Positions 1 to 7,342 of a stretch of DNA of 34,966 bases are shown here, in pieces (positions within the stretch are counted from its first letter, which is position 1; each line of letters opens with the position of its first letter). Location: the NCBI GenBank assembly GCA_903924985.1, contig CAIYDT010000147.1, positions 1 through 34,966 of the forward strand, read 5' to 3'. A program made the translations under genes and the position numbers. The notes beneath the pieces were generated by a model, which worked only from the letters and a program-made list of their open reading frames with translations, ran no database searches and was not told the origin of the DNA. The DNA is from an uncultured Acetobacteraceae bacterium (GTDB lineage Bacteria; Pseudomonadota; Alphaproteobacteria; Acetobacterales; Acetobacteraceae).

Positions 1-2
1 CC

Positions 3-155
3 GCCGCACAGAACAGTGCAGAGAGCGATCAGCAGAAGCTCATGAAAATCATGCAGACCCGCATTGCCGCATCGCGGATCCTCCAGGCCTTCCCAGCAAC
101 CGGCAAACTGCTCCACGGTATCCCCACAGCGTGTTGTTTTGACCCGCTGGGGTAG
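3..155 (+). CDS. Possible C-terminal end of an upstream gene (partial)
   Basis: An open frame enters from the left edge and ends at a TAG at 153-155. Its 50 codons have a fairly GC-rich third position and read like protein (for example KLMKIMQTRIAASRILQAF), but I recognise no family. It shares its frame with the sulfotransferase that follows, so it could be the tail of a separate gene or the front of one larger gene broken by this stop. Low confidence because only a short tail is visible. Confidence 0.25.
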   Translation, partial: AAQNSAESDQQKLMKIMQTRIAASRILQAFPATGKLLHGIPTACCFDPLG

Positions 156-290
156 AGTCAATCTTCGCCGCGTCGGGCAAGCCCTCGATCAGCCGCAAAC
201 AATTCCAAATGCGATTGCCCTGCGTGCGGATGGGCTATTCAACCGCATTCGAACGAACCCGCGACCATTCAAATCGTTGTTGACGGGCAG

Positions 291-1352
291 TTGTACGGTA
301 CTTGCAGGGCCGACGGCGCGCGTGAGGGATTGGGTGAGTTTCTCGGCCAGCCCGGCAACGACGATCATGCCTTTGCATACAAATTTCATCCCGCGTTGTC
401 GCTCTACCGCGAGTATCGGCTCGAAATCCGGAACGCCGACACGGGCGAATTGGTGCCCTCCGGCGCGCGAACCATCCATCCGATCCATGCGACCCAGTCG
501 ATGCTCGCGCCGATATTGGTCACGTCCCGGGGCCGCGCGGGCACAACGTTGTTGATGAAACAATTGCTCGGTCATCCGGAAGTCGCGGTTGCCGACACTA
601 TTCCATTCGAAGTAGAAATTATGACTTATTACGTTACCGCGCTCAGCGTCCTGCTCCCGCCGCGGTTCGATGGCACCCACGACGATCCAGATATGGCGGA
701 AGCCGCCCTGGAAACCGGACAAATAGGCAGGAATCCCTGGAATCGCCCCGCCTTGCACTATACGGTCGGCGGCGAGGAACTCGAACGACTGTACACCGAG
801 TCCGTGCCGCTGCGGATGGCATCTCTGTTCCGCAATATCGTGCTGGATTATTACGGTATCGTCGCCAGGAAATCCGAAAAGCGGCAGGCCCGCTTCTTGG
901 CCGAAAAATGCGGCCTCAGCGACAATACCCGCCTGGGGATCCGCGGCCTCATGGGCGAGGTGAAAGAGATCGTTCTGATCCGGGACCCGCGCGATTTCCT
1001 CTGTTCCGCCAAAGCGTTCTGGAAATTCGACAGCGAACGGGCGTTTGCGACGATGACTGACGTCTTTCCCATATATATGCGCCTGGCGGCGCAAGCGGCC
1101 AGCGACACCATTTTGGTTCGCTACGAAGATCTGGTCGCGAAGTCCCGCGAAACATTGGAGCGCATCGGTGCTTTCATCGGACTGACCGGTCTGGGCGCCA
1201 ACGTGGAAACCGGGCAGATGTTCCAGGGACACGGCACGAGCGCCAGCCCCTCGGACTCGATCGGGCGCTGGCGGCGTGATTTAACGCCTGACGAAATAGG
1301 GCGTTGCAACGAGCGGTTCGGCGCATTCATGGAGAGGTTCCACTACGCCTAG
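291..1352 (+). CDS. PAPS-dependent sulfotransferase-family protein, 5' end uncertain
   Basis: Predicted to transfer a sulfuryl group from PAPS to an unknown acceptor. Residues 76-92 (ILVTSRGRAGTTLLMKQ) form a 5'-phosphosulfate loop and residues 226-242 (EIVLIRDPRDFLCSAKA) the 3'-phosphate motif with its Arg-Asp-Pro-Arg core. From the TTG at 291 the protein has 353 residues. Protein-like sequence in the same frame continues upstream to about 228 (GWAIQPHSNEPATIQIVVDG), resembling a beta-rich domain I associate with Acetobacteraceae glycosyltransferases and sulfotransferases. That frame is blocked by a TAG at 153 and has no ATG, GTG or TTG between the stop and 291. The true start is therefore either the weak TTG, an ATG at 501 that would remove the N-terminal domain, or lost through a mutation. 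The family call is firm, the start is not, and the substrate is unknown. Confidence 0.75.
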   Translation: MYGTCRADGAREGLGEFLGQPGNDDHAFAYKFHPALSLYREYRLEIRNADTGELVPSGARTIHPIHATQSMLAPILVTSRGRAGTTLLMKQLLGHPEVAVADTIPFEVEIMTYYVTALSVLLPPRFDGTHDDPDMAEAALETGQIGRNPWNRPALHYTVGGEELERLYTESVPLRMASLFRNIVLDYYGIVARKSEKRQARFLAEKCGLSDNTRLGIRGLMGEVKEIVLIRDPRDFLCSAKAFWKFDSERAFATMTDVFPIYMRLAAQAASDTILVRYEDLVAKSRETLERIGAFIGLTGLGANVETGQMFQGHGTSASPSDSIGRWRRDLTPDEIGRCNERFGAFMERFHYA

Positions 1353-1447
1353 TGTCCCGTCTCTGAAACATGCTCACATAACGGTCCAGCAACCCCAGCG
1401 TTGGATTCGGAGCATGGCGCGTCCGGTTCAGATGCTTTCGGCGAGCA

Positions 1448-1515
1448 AGGAGGTCGCGACCTGGATGAGGCGCCGCGGGAAACCGCAAACGGGATGTACC
1501 GGCTCGGGCGCATGA
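1448..1515 (+). promoter_or_regulatory. Strong Shine-Dalgarno and 16-codon leader ORF overlapping the next start
   Basis: A perfect AGGAGGT at 1448-1454 precedes an ATG at 1465 that opens a 16-residue frame (MRRRGKPQTGCTGSGA). This frame ends with TGA at 1513-1515, overlapping the ATG at 1512 of the helix-turn-helix gene as ATGA. The layout suggests translational coupling, either through a leader peptide or through the stump of a deleted upstream toxin gene. The same Shine-Dalgarno also lies 6 bases before an in-frame CTG at 1461. The sequence is clear; the function is inferred. Confidence 0.35.
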
Positions 1516-1814
1516 CCGATGCCACGTATCGGCTGATCACCATGCGGGAACCGGATAAGCTCCCCATGCCCCTGACCGACCCCATGTGCGGCGCCGATAT
1601 CCGTGCCCTCCGCCAAAAAGCGCATCTCAGCCAGGCGGCGTTTGCCCGGTACCTGAACCTGACGGTCGGTTACGTCTCCCGGCTCGAACGGGACGGACAG
1701 CGGCCGAGCGGGCCGGTTCTGGTGTTGCTGAACGTGATTAAGCGACAGGGGATCGAGGCGGTCGTGCATGGTCCGCGCGTTTCGCGGCTGGACAATTCCC
1801 CCCCCACCGCATAG
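1512..1814 (+). CDS. HTH (Xre/HigA-like) antitoxin-type transcriptional regulator
   Basis: A protein of about 100 residues with one Cro/C1-type helix-turn-helix, seen as IRALRQKAHLSQAAFARYLN followed by LTVGYVSRLERDGQRPSG. The same arrangement occurs in HigA- and YiaG-like antitoxins, which bind DNA and repress their own toxin-antitoxin operon. I chose ATG 1512 because the resulting length is usual for this family and because a short upstream frame overlaps it as ATGA. ATG 1494 and TTG 1401 are in-frame alternatives. No RelE/HigB-type toxin is visible: the preceding gene is a sulfotransferase and the following one is secD. It is therefore an orphan antitoxin or a stand-alone regulator. The fold is confident; the role is inferred. 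Confidence 0.7.
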   Translation: MTDATYRLITMREPDKLPMPLTDPMCGADIRALRQKAHLSQAAFARYLNLTVGYVSRLERDGQRPSGPVLVLLNVIKRQGIEAVVHGPRVSRLDNSPPTA

Positions 1815-1854
1815 CACCCGGCGGACGCTTCCTCAGGACTCCCCCGCCAAGCCC

Positions 1855-3432
1855 ATGATGTATTTCAGCCGCCTGAAGACATACTCGATCCTCGGCGCCT
1901 GCCTGATCGGTCTGCTCTTGTGCATCCCCAATGCCATGAAGGCGCCGGCCTCGTGGCTGCCGTGGCGGACGGTGCATCTCGGCCTCGACCTGCAAGGCGG
2001 CAGCTATCTGCTGCTGGAGGTCGATATGAAGGCGGTGATCAAGGAGCGTCTGGACAGCCTGATGGACGGTGTCCGTCAGGCCCTCCGCCCCGGCGGCATT
2101 TTCTACCAAACGCTGGAAGCCAGACCGGACCAGAACGAGATTTTCCTCCGGCTGCGCGATGCGACCAAGACCGATGCCGCCGTCAAAGCGCTTAAGCCAT
2201 TGATTTCCAGTGACAATGCTTCCGGCACGCCGGATATGCAGCTTCTGTCCAACGACGACGGCACCATCACTTTGACCCTCTCGCCCGTCGCCCTGCATGC
2301 CCGAGCCTCCGGCGCGGTGCAGCAGTCGATCGAGATCGTGCGGCGGCGCATCGACGAAACCGGCGTGGTCGATCCCCAGATCGCGCAGCAGGGGGAGGGG
2401 CGGATTGTCGTGCAGCTCCCCGGTATCGGCGATCCCGACCGGATCAAGCGGCTGATCGGCAAGACCGCGCACATGACCTTCCGGCTGGTGGACGAAAGCG
2501 CCAACCCCGCCGGCACATCGCCTCCGCCGCCCGGGGTGGACTTCCTGCCGGAGCAGGACCGACCCGGACAAAGAATCGCCGTGCGCAAGCGCATCGACGT
2601 GGATGGCGCCGACCTGACGGATGCTCGGGCTGGCACCGACCCCACGACCGGGGAGTGGGTGGTGAACTTCACCTTCAACTCGGTCGGCAGCCGCCGCTTC
2701 GCCGACATCAGCAGCGCCAACGTCAACCACCGCTTCGCCATCGTGCTGGACGACAAGGTGATCAGCGCCCCGGTCATCCGCAGCGCCATCACCGGCGGGC
2801 GGGGGCAGATCAGCGGGTCCTTCACCGCCGCCAGCGCCAACGATCTTTCGACGCTGCTGCGCGCCGGCGCCTTGCCGGCCCCGCTAACGGTGATCGAGGA
2901 ACGCAGCGTCGGCCCCGAACTGGGCGCGGACAGCATCAAGGCCGGTGCGATCTCCCTGGCGGTGGGGTTCGTGCTGGTGATCGCCTTCATGGGAGTGTTC
3001 TACGGGTTGTTCGGCTGGTTCGCGAACCTGGCGCTGGTGGTGAACCTGGTGCTGATGCTGGCCATCATGTCCTTGATGGAGGCGACGTTATCCCTCCCAG
3101 GCATGGCGGGCATCCTGCTGACCCTCGGCATGGCGGTAGACGCCAACATCCTCATCAATGAGCGTATTCGGGAGGAGCAGAAGCTCGGTCGCCCGCCGCT
3201 GGCGGCGCTGGAGCACGGGTTCAGCCGCGCTTTCCGCACCATCTTCGACAGCAACGCGACGGCGTTCCTGGCGCACGTCATGCTATTTGCCTTCGGCTCC
3301 GGCCCGGTGAAGGGCTTCGCGGTGACGATTACGCTGGGCATCGCGACGTCGCTGTTTACGTCCTGGATGCTGACGCGGCTGCTGGTGGCGCGTTGGTACG
3401 TCGCCAATAAGCCCAAGCTGCTGCCGGTCTGA
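1855..3432 (+). CDS. secD: Protein translocase subunit SecD
   Basis: SecD works with SecF as a proton-driven accessory to SecYEG, pulling secreted proteins into the periplasm. The 525-residue protein has an N-terminal membrane helix (about residues 11-28), the conserved HLGLDLQGGSYLLLEV segment at the start of the periplasmic domain, and a large P1 head. The C-terminal RND-type membrane half contains GMAVDANILINERIREE in its fourth helix, where the Asp-Asn pair belongs to the proton path. The start is one of two adjacent ATGs at 1855 and 1858. Frames extending further upstream would overlap the helix-turn-helix gene and add a non-homologous proline-rich leader. secF follows after 11 bases. 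The usual upstream partner yajC is not in this window. Confidence 0.95.
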   Translation: MMYFSRLKTYSILGACLIGLLLCIPNAMKAPASWLPWRTVHLGLDLQGGSYLLLEVDMKAVIKERLDSLMDGVRQALRPGGIFYQTLEARPDQNEIFLRLRDATKTDAAVKALKPLISSDNASGTPDMQLLSNDDGTITLTLSPVALHARASGAVQQSIEIVRRRIDETGVVDPQIAQQGEGRIVVQLPGIGDPDRIKRLIGKTAHMTFRLVDESANPAGTSPPPPGVDFLPEQDRPGQRIAVRKRIDVDGADLTDARAGTDPTTGEWVVNFTFNSVGSRRFADISSANVNHRFAIVLDDKVISAPVIRSAITGGRGQISGSFTAASANDLSTLLRAGALPAPLTVIEERSVGPELGADSIKAGAISLAVGFVLVIAFMGVFYGLFGWFANLALVVNLVLMLAIMSLMEATLSLPGMAGILLTLGMAVDANILINERIREEQKLGRPPLAALEHGFSRAFRTIFDSNATAFLAHVMLFAFGSGPVKGFAVTITLGIATSLFTSWMLTRLLVARWYVANKPKLLPV

Positions 3433-3443
3433 GGCCCATAGAC

Positions 3444-4403
3444 ATGCTCATCAAACCCCGCTTCCGCCTCGCCCCGGACCACACGCGCTTCCAGTTCATG
3501 AAGGGCCGGTTCCTCGGCCTGATCGTCTCGGCCGTGCTGTCGACCGCCTCGGTGGTGCTGTTCTTCTATCCTGGCCTGAACCTGGGCATCGACTTCTCCG
3601 GGGGCATCGTGATGCAGGTGCGAACGGAAGGGCCGGCGAATTTCACCCAGATCCGCGCCGCCCTGACCGACGCCCACATCCAGGTGCAGGGCGTGCAGCG
3701 CTTCGGCGACGATTCCGACGTGCTGATCCGCCTCAGCACCCAGCCCAACGAGCAGGCAACCCAGCTTACCGTCACCCAGGTGCGCGATGCGCTGTCCAAG
3801 TCGGCGGTGGGCGCCCGCATCATGCGCACCGACGCAGTGGGCGCCTCCGTCAGCGCCGAGCTGTTCCGCAACGGGCTACTGGCGCTGGGCATCAGCCTGT
3901 TGATGATCCTGGCCTATATCTGGTTCCGGTTCGAATGGCAGTTCGCCGTCGGCGCCGTGGTGACCCTGATTTTGGACATCACCAAGGCCATCGGTTTCCT
4001 GGCGCTGACCCGCATCGAGTTCGATCTGGTGATGGTCGCGGCCATCCTGACCGTGCTGGGCTACTCCACCAACGACAAGGTGGTGGTCTACGACCGGGTG
4101 CGGGAAAACCTGCGCAAATACAAGACCATGCCGCTGCGGGAGTTGATCGACCTGTCGATCAACGAAACGCTGAACCGCACCTTGGGTACCTCGATGACGG
4201 TGTTCCTGGCCAGCCTGCCGCTGGCGATTTTCGGGGGGCAGTCAATCTCGGGCTTCGCCACGATCATGCTGTTCGGCATCGTGGTGGGCACGTCGTCCTC
4301 CATCTTCATCGCCGCCCCGATCCTGCTGTTCCTGGGTGAGCACCGGCTGCGCCGCGATACCGCCCTGCCGGTGACGAAAGACTCCCCGGCCACCGAACCG
4401 TGA
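3444..4403 (+). CDS. secF: Protein translocase subunit SecF
   Basis: Partner of SecD in the SecDF translocation motor of the inner membrane. The 319-residue protein has a first membrane helix at about residues 24-43, then LGIDFSGGIVMQV, the hallmark opening of the SecF periplasmic domain. Five further helices follow, including the conserved VLGYSTNDKVVVYDRVREN stretch in the membrane half. Length and motif order are normal for a stand-alone SecF. Its TGA (4401-4403) overlaps the GTG start of the next gene, so translation of the two is probably coupled. Confidence 0.95.
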   Translation: MLIKPRFRLAPDHTRFQFMKGRFLGLIVSAVLSTASVVLFFYPGLNLGIDFSGGIVMQVRTEGPANFTQIRAALTDAHIQVQGVQRFGDDSDVLIRLSTQPNEQATQLTVTQVRDALSKSAVGARIMRTDAVGASVSAELFRNGLLALGISLLMILAYIWFRFEWQFAVGAVVTLILDITKAIGFLALTRIEFDLVMVAAILTVLGYSTNDKVVVYDRVRENLRKYKTMPLRELIDLSINETLNRTLGTSMTVFLASLPLAIFGGQSISGFATIMLFGIVVGTSSSIFIAAPILLFLGEHRLRRDTALPVTKDSPATEP

Positions 4404-5377
4404 TACGTCGCCGAGCCGTTCTGACCGGTGCGGCCGCGCTCGCGTCGGTCCGGCCGGCTCGGGCGGTGCGAGTGACGCCGACGCCGCGGCACGTGGTGGT
4501 TCTGGTGGGCGCACCGGCGGGCTCAGGTTACGACGTGGCGGCGCGGGCGTTCGTGCCGTTCTTGTCGCGGTTCATGCCGGGACTGGATTTCTCCGTGCAC
4601 AACGTGCCGGGGGAGGCAGGGATGAACGCCATCAAGGCGTTGATGGACGCCCCGGCCGGCAGCTTGACCCTGGGTTGGATCGCCACCCCGACGTTGTCGG
4701 CCCGCACCATCGACCGGCAGGACGACTCGCCCTTAACGCGGCTGCGGCTGTTGGGCGCGGTGGAGCGGGAGCCGGTTGCCTTCGTTTCCCCCGCCGCTGC
4801 CCCGTTGGACTCGCTACAGGACATGATCCAGCGGGCCGGGGCGGATCAGGACGCCATCCCGCTGGGCACGCCGCCGCCCGGCAGCCCGCCGCATCTGGCG
4901 GTGTTGCGGCTGCAACTGGTGGCGCAGACAAGGCTGAACATCGTGACCTTCCCCTCGGCCGCGGCGGCGGCGCAGGCGGTGCTGGCGGGCAACGTGTCGG
5001 CGGCGGCCCTGGGACTGTCGGACGTGATCGACTCCTTGAGGGAGGAGAAGCTGGTGGGCCTGGGCATCGCCGCCAAGAACCGGTTCGGCGTGCTGCCCGA
5101 CCTGCCGGTGCTGGAGGAGGCCGGGGTTCCCCTGTCCGCCACCATCCGCCGTGGCTTGGCCGCGCCGGTGGGCATCAGCGCAGAGATAGCGGGGCGGTTG
5201 ACGGCGGCGCTCAGCGGCATTGCCACCGACCCGGATTTCAACGCGCTGGCGGACGACCGCGGCTTCCTGGCGTACTGGCTGGATGGGCCAGGCTGGACCG
5301 CGCTGGTGGAGCGGGAGCGCGCCGATCTGGGTAAGCTTTGGGCGACCGAGCCTTGGTTGCAATCCAGCGGGGGTTAA
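4400..5377 (+). CDS. Bug/TctC-family periplasmic substrate-binding protein
   Basis: Tripartite-tricarboxylate-type solute-binding protein of 325 residues. The N-terminus MIRRRAVLTGAAALASVRPARA is an export signal with a twin-arginine-like RRR start. The mature part has VVLVGAPAGSGYDVAARAFVPFL, the family's first binding loop, then VPGEAGMNAIKAL, the segment that normally reads like PGAGGNIG. It ends with the usual ISAEIAGRLTAALSGIATDPDF region. Bug proteins bind small carboxylates or other metabolites; the ligand cannot be read here. The GTG start overlaps the secF stop (GTGA). No TctA/TctB membrane subunits are nearby, so this is an orphan binding protein, as is common for the Bug family. 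Confidence 0.85.
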   Translation: MIRRRAVLTGAAALASVRPARAVRVTPTPRHVVVLVGAPAGSGYDVAARAFVPFLSRFMPGLDFSVHNVPGEAGMNAIKALMDAPAGSLTLGWIATPTLSARTIDRQDDSPLTRLRLLGAVEREPVAFVSPAAAPLDSLQDMIQRAGADQDAIPLGTPPPGSPPHLAVLRLQLVAQTRLNIVTFPSAAAAAQAVLAGNVSAAALGLSDVIDSLREEKLVGLGIAAKNRFGVLPDLPVLEEAGVPLSATIRRGLAAPVGISAEIAGRLTAALSGIATDPDFNALADDRGFLAYWLDGPGWTALVERERADLGKLWATEPWLQSSGG

Positions 5378-6116
5378 GCGAACGCCGCGCTGAGCGCACC
5401 CAGCGCATTAAGGGCCGGGGGAAGCCGGTATAGGGGGCGGTTTGAATGATCGCCTCGATCACCTCGGTCTTGGTCAGGCCGACGTTCAACGCCGATTGGC
5501 CGAATTTTCCCACCTGCTCGGGCAGGCGCAGGGCGGTGAATCCGGCGACCGCGACGAGGGCGCGCTGGCGGCGCTCCAGCCCCGGGCGGAACCATATCTC
5601 GCCGTAGCCGTATTGGATGGCAGTGGGATACAGCGCGCCCGTCGTGGGGTTGTCGGGGGCCGCGTAGCCCTGGGTGGCTCGGGCGCCGTGCAGGGTACGC
5701 ATCAGCTCGGCACCGCGGGTGGTGAGTTCCTCCAGGGAGGCGTCTTCTGGCGGGTCCCGCGGGAAGGGGATGCCGCGGTCGGCAAAGATTTCGGCGGCGA
5801 GGGCCAGGGTTTCCTCGGCGGCGGAGAAGCCAGCGTACAGAGCGCATTGCACCAGGATTTCGCGGATGGCTTCGGGCGTTAGCCCCAGTTCCAGGCCGGC
5901 TACGATATGGCGGCGGAGGGCGCGCAGGCGTGGACCGGTACCGAGGGCCGCGATGACGCAAAGCATGCGGTCGGGGAGCGCCAAGCCGGGGCGGTTCCAG
6001 ACGCCGCCGAAGACGGGTTCGGTGAGGAGGTTGGCGAAGCCTGGCTGCTGGTGGGGGGTGCCGAACAGGCGCTGCAGGGTTTCCTCGCCTTGGCGGCGTA
6101 GGTCTTGGCGGGTCAT
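5374..6116 (-). CDS. Tandem carboxymuconolactone decarboxylase (CMD)-domain protein with C-terminal frameshift
   Basis: Two CMD/AhpD-type helical domains lie in tandem: RHIVAGLELGLTPEAIREIL in the first half and FGQSALNVGLTKTEVIEAII in the second. Family members act as gamma-carboxymuconolactone decarboxylases or peroxidase-like enzymes; the substrate here is unknown. An AhpD-type Cys-x-x-Cys pair is not seen. As sequenced, the frame continues to 5238 and ends with a low-complexity tail of some 60 residues. If one base is added to the five-C run (G run at 5417-5421 on the plus strand), the frame instead ends FPPALNALGALSAAFA at 5374. This is the normal family ending, giving 247 residues, and its TAA then overlaps the TAA of the facing gene. 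The ATG at 6116 has CGGAGG upstream. This is either a sequencing error or a recent mutation. Confidence 0.8.
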
Positions 6117-6509
6117 GGGGGGCCTCCGGGCAGTTTGTTCGGGGTAGTGATTGCCCGGGAGCGTCGCGATTTCAATGGGTGGCGGCTCTTTTTCGCCAGT
6201 CGGTAACTCAGGCTACAAACGGCTTGACCGGCGCTGCCATTTTAATTACGATAAGGCATATAAAAGACGGCCGCCAATACGGTCACAAAACCCTGGAAAC
6301 CTTCCGCCGCACCAGCATCTACAGATGGCACCGAGCTGCCGCCAAGCCGGCGCCAGTCTGAAAGCGCCGCGGGCGAAACCCGCGACCGGGCGGCCGCGCA
6401 CCCTGACCCAGCGTCAGGAGTGGCAGGGAAAGATTTTCCTTGACGCGCAATCTCCGGTTGTGGTTTAGGGAACAAAGACTGAACTAATCCGCGCACCCGG
6501 AGAACCACA
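6117..6509. other. Intergenic region with tandem hairpins
   Basis: About 390 bases without a convincing gene, more AT-rich in the middle (6230-6300). Two compact hairpins sit in tandem: CGCGGG/CCCGCG around a CGAAA loop at 6368-6384, and CCTGAC/GTCAGG around CCAGC at 6402-6418. Neither is followed by a T run, so they do not look like standard terminators. If the candidate promoter at 6224 is used, they would lie in a leader of about 250 bases for the gene at 6510. A frame spanning 6151-6468 is open but resembles no protein. Confidence 0.4.
6224..6252 (+). promoter_or_regulatory. Candidate sigma-70-type promoter
   Basis: TTGACC at 6224-6229 and TACGAT at 6247-6252 are separated by 17 bases, with an AT-rich block between and after them. 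They would drive the gene starting at 6510. This rests on sequence match alone; a second TTGACG at 6440 lacks an equally good -10. Confidence 0.3.
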
Positions 6510-6510
6510 A
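6452..6510 (+). promoter_or_regulatory. Competing inverted repeats over the ribosome-binding site
   Basis: TTGTGGTT (6458-6465) is the exact reverse complement of AACCACAA (6503-6510), which runs into the ATG at 6510. Next to it CTCCGG (6452-6457) complements CCGGAG (6497-6502), which contains the GGAG Shine-Dalgarno. The order of the blocks means only one pairing can form fully at a time. Each one would cover either the Shine-Dalgarno or the start codon. It may be an operator or an RNA switch; the complementarity is certain, the role is not. Confidence 0.3.
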
Positions 6511-7076
6511 TGACCGACCAGCCGGACGACTTCGCCACCGACAACCTCACCGGGTTGGAGGCCGCGTTGCGCGATGCCGCCGCCCGATCCGTGAAGCCCG
6601 AGATGCCGCTGGCCCTCGCGCTACAATTCTACCGGTCGGTGATCGGTCTGGCGCGCTGCCTGCGCATGGTCCGCAAGGATGCCGGGCTGCCGCGCGGTCT
6701 GTCGCAGGAGCTGATCCTGCTGTTGGGTGCCGTGCGCGTCAGCGCCAGCAAGCGGCTCACGGCGCCCGGCCTGTCCGACGACATGACGTTGCGTCTGCTA
6801 AAGGCGATCGAGGGTCTGGTGCGTTCGGTGCTGCTGGCCATACCGGCGCCGGAGAAACCGAAAAAAAATTCCAACATAAAAGCCCTACACCCTGAAACGC
6901 CGCGGCCGGACGCCGAACCGAAGGCGGCGGCCAGGCCGGTGCCACCGGCACCGCCGCGGCACCGGCGTGACGAGCTGGTCAATGTGGGCGCGATCAGCAT
7001 TCAGGCGCTGAATGCCGGTATTGGCCGGAACGCGACGATCGCGAACGCCGTCCAACTGGCGCGGCTGGCCGCCTGA
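6510..7076 (+). CDS. Hypothetical protein, 188 residues
   Basis: I do not recognise this family. The ATG follows GGAG by a normal spacing, and third positions are GC-rich, so it is very likely a real gene. Residues 1-110 are predicted helical (LALALQFYRSVIGLARCLRMV, split as two helices). Residues 113-155 are a Lys/Pro/Ala-rich, probably disordered linker, and the last 33 residues (for example VGAISIQALNAGIGRNATIANAV) form a second small segment. There is no signal peptide and no clear membrane helix. It stands alone between a structured leader and a palindrome-rich region, so context gives no function. The short AAAAAAAATT stretch inside the linker (about 6860) is less GC-rich than the rest. 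Confidence 0.65.
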   Translation: MTDQPDDFATDNLTGLEAALRDAAARSVKPEMPLALALQFYRSVIGLARCLRMVRKDAGLPRGLSQELILLLGAVRVSASKRLTAPGLSDDMTLRLLKAIEGLVRSVLLAIPAPEKPKKNSNIKALHPETPRPDAEPKAAARPVPPAPPRHRRDELVNVGAISIQALNAGIGRNATIANAVQLARLAA

Positions 7077-7100
7077 GCACCGAGCGGGAGGTTATGCAGC

Positions 7101-7253
7101 ATGACCTCGCCGAAGACCGTCGCGGCCAGAACTGCCGAACTGCGTTCGCGTTCCTGGGGTCACCACACGATCTGTTCAAAACGGCACGCTGATTTTGGGC
7201 TATATTTCCTATCTAGGCCATGTCGTCATATTTCCGATCTGACGGCGGCATGA
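7101..7253 (+). CDS. Possible small ORF, 50 residues
   Basis: An ATG at 7101 lies 9 bases after GGGAGG (7086-7091) and opens a 50-codon frame beginning MTSPKTVAARTAEL. The sequence resembles no family I know and becomes less protein-like after residue 20. It may be a chance frame, or the start of a gene cut off by the palindromic element that follows. Confidence 0.2.
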   Translation: MTSPKTVAARTAELRSRSWGHHTICSKRHADFGLYFLSRPCRHISDLTAA

Positions 7254-7265
7254 ACTGCCTGTTTA

Positions 7266-7336
7266 TTGCGTGCAATCATGGCGTGCAAGACGGAATGGAC
7301 GCTTTGTCCGTTATTGAGACGCCGTATTGCACGCAA
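7266..7336. repeat. Nested 71-base hairpin
   Basis: TTGCGTGCAAT (7266-7276) pairs exactly with ATTGCACGCAA (7326-7336). Inside it GGCGT (7280-7284) pairs with ACGCC (7319-7323), and a small AATGGAC/GTCCGTT stem forms the tip. Together they make one long interrupted hairpin on either strand. It sits 14 bases before the larger inverted-repeat element and may belong to it. There is no coding frame and no T run. Confidence 0.55.
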
Positions 7337-7342
7337 CAAACC

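Noticed and set aside
189..1232. Minus-strand open frame opposite the sulfotransferase
   Set aside because: It mirrors the sulfotransferase codons. The plus strand has the PAPS motifs and the minus strand has none.
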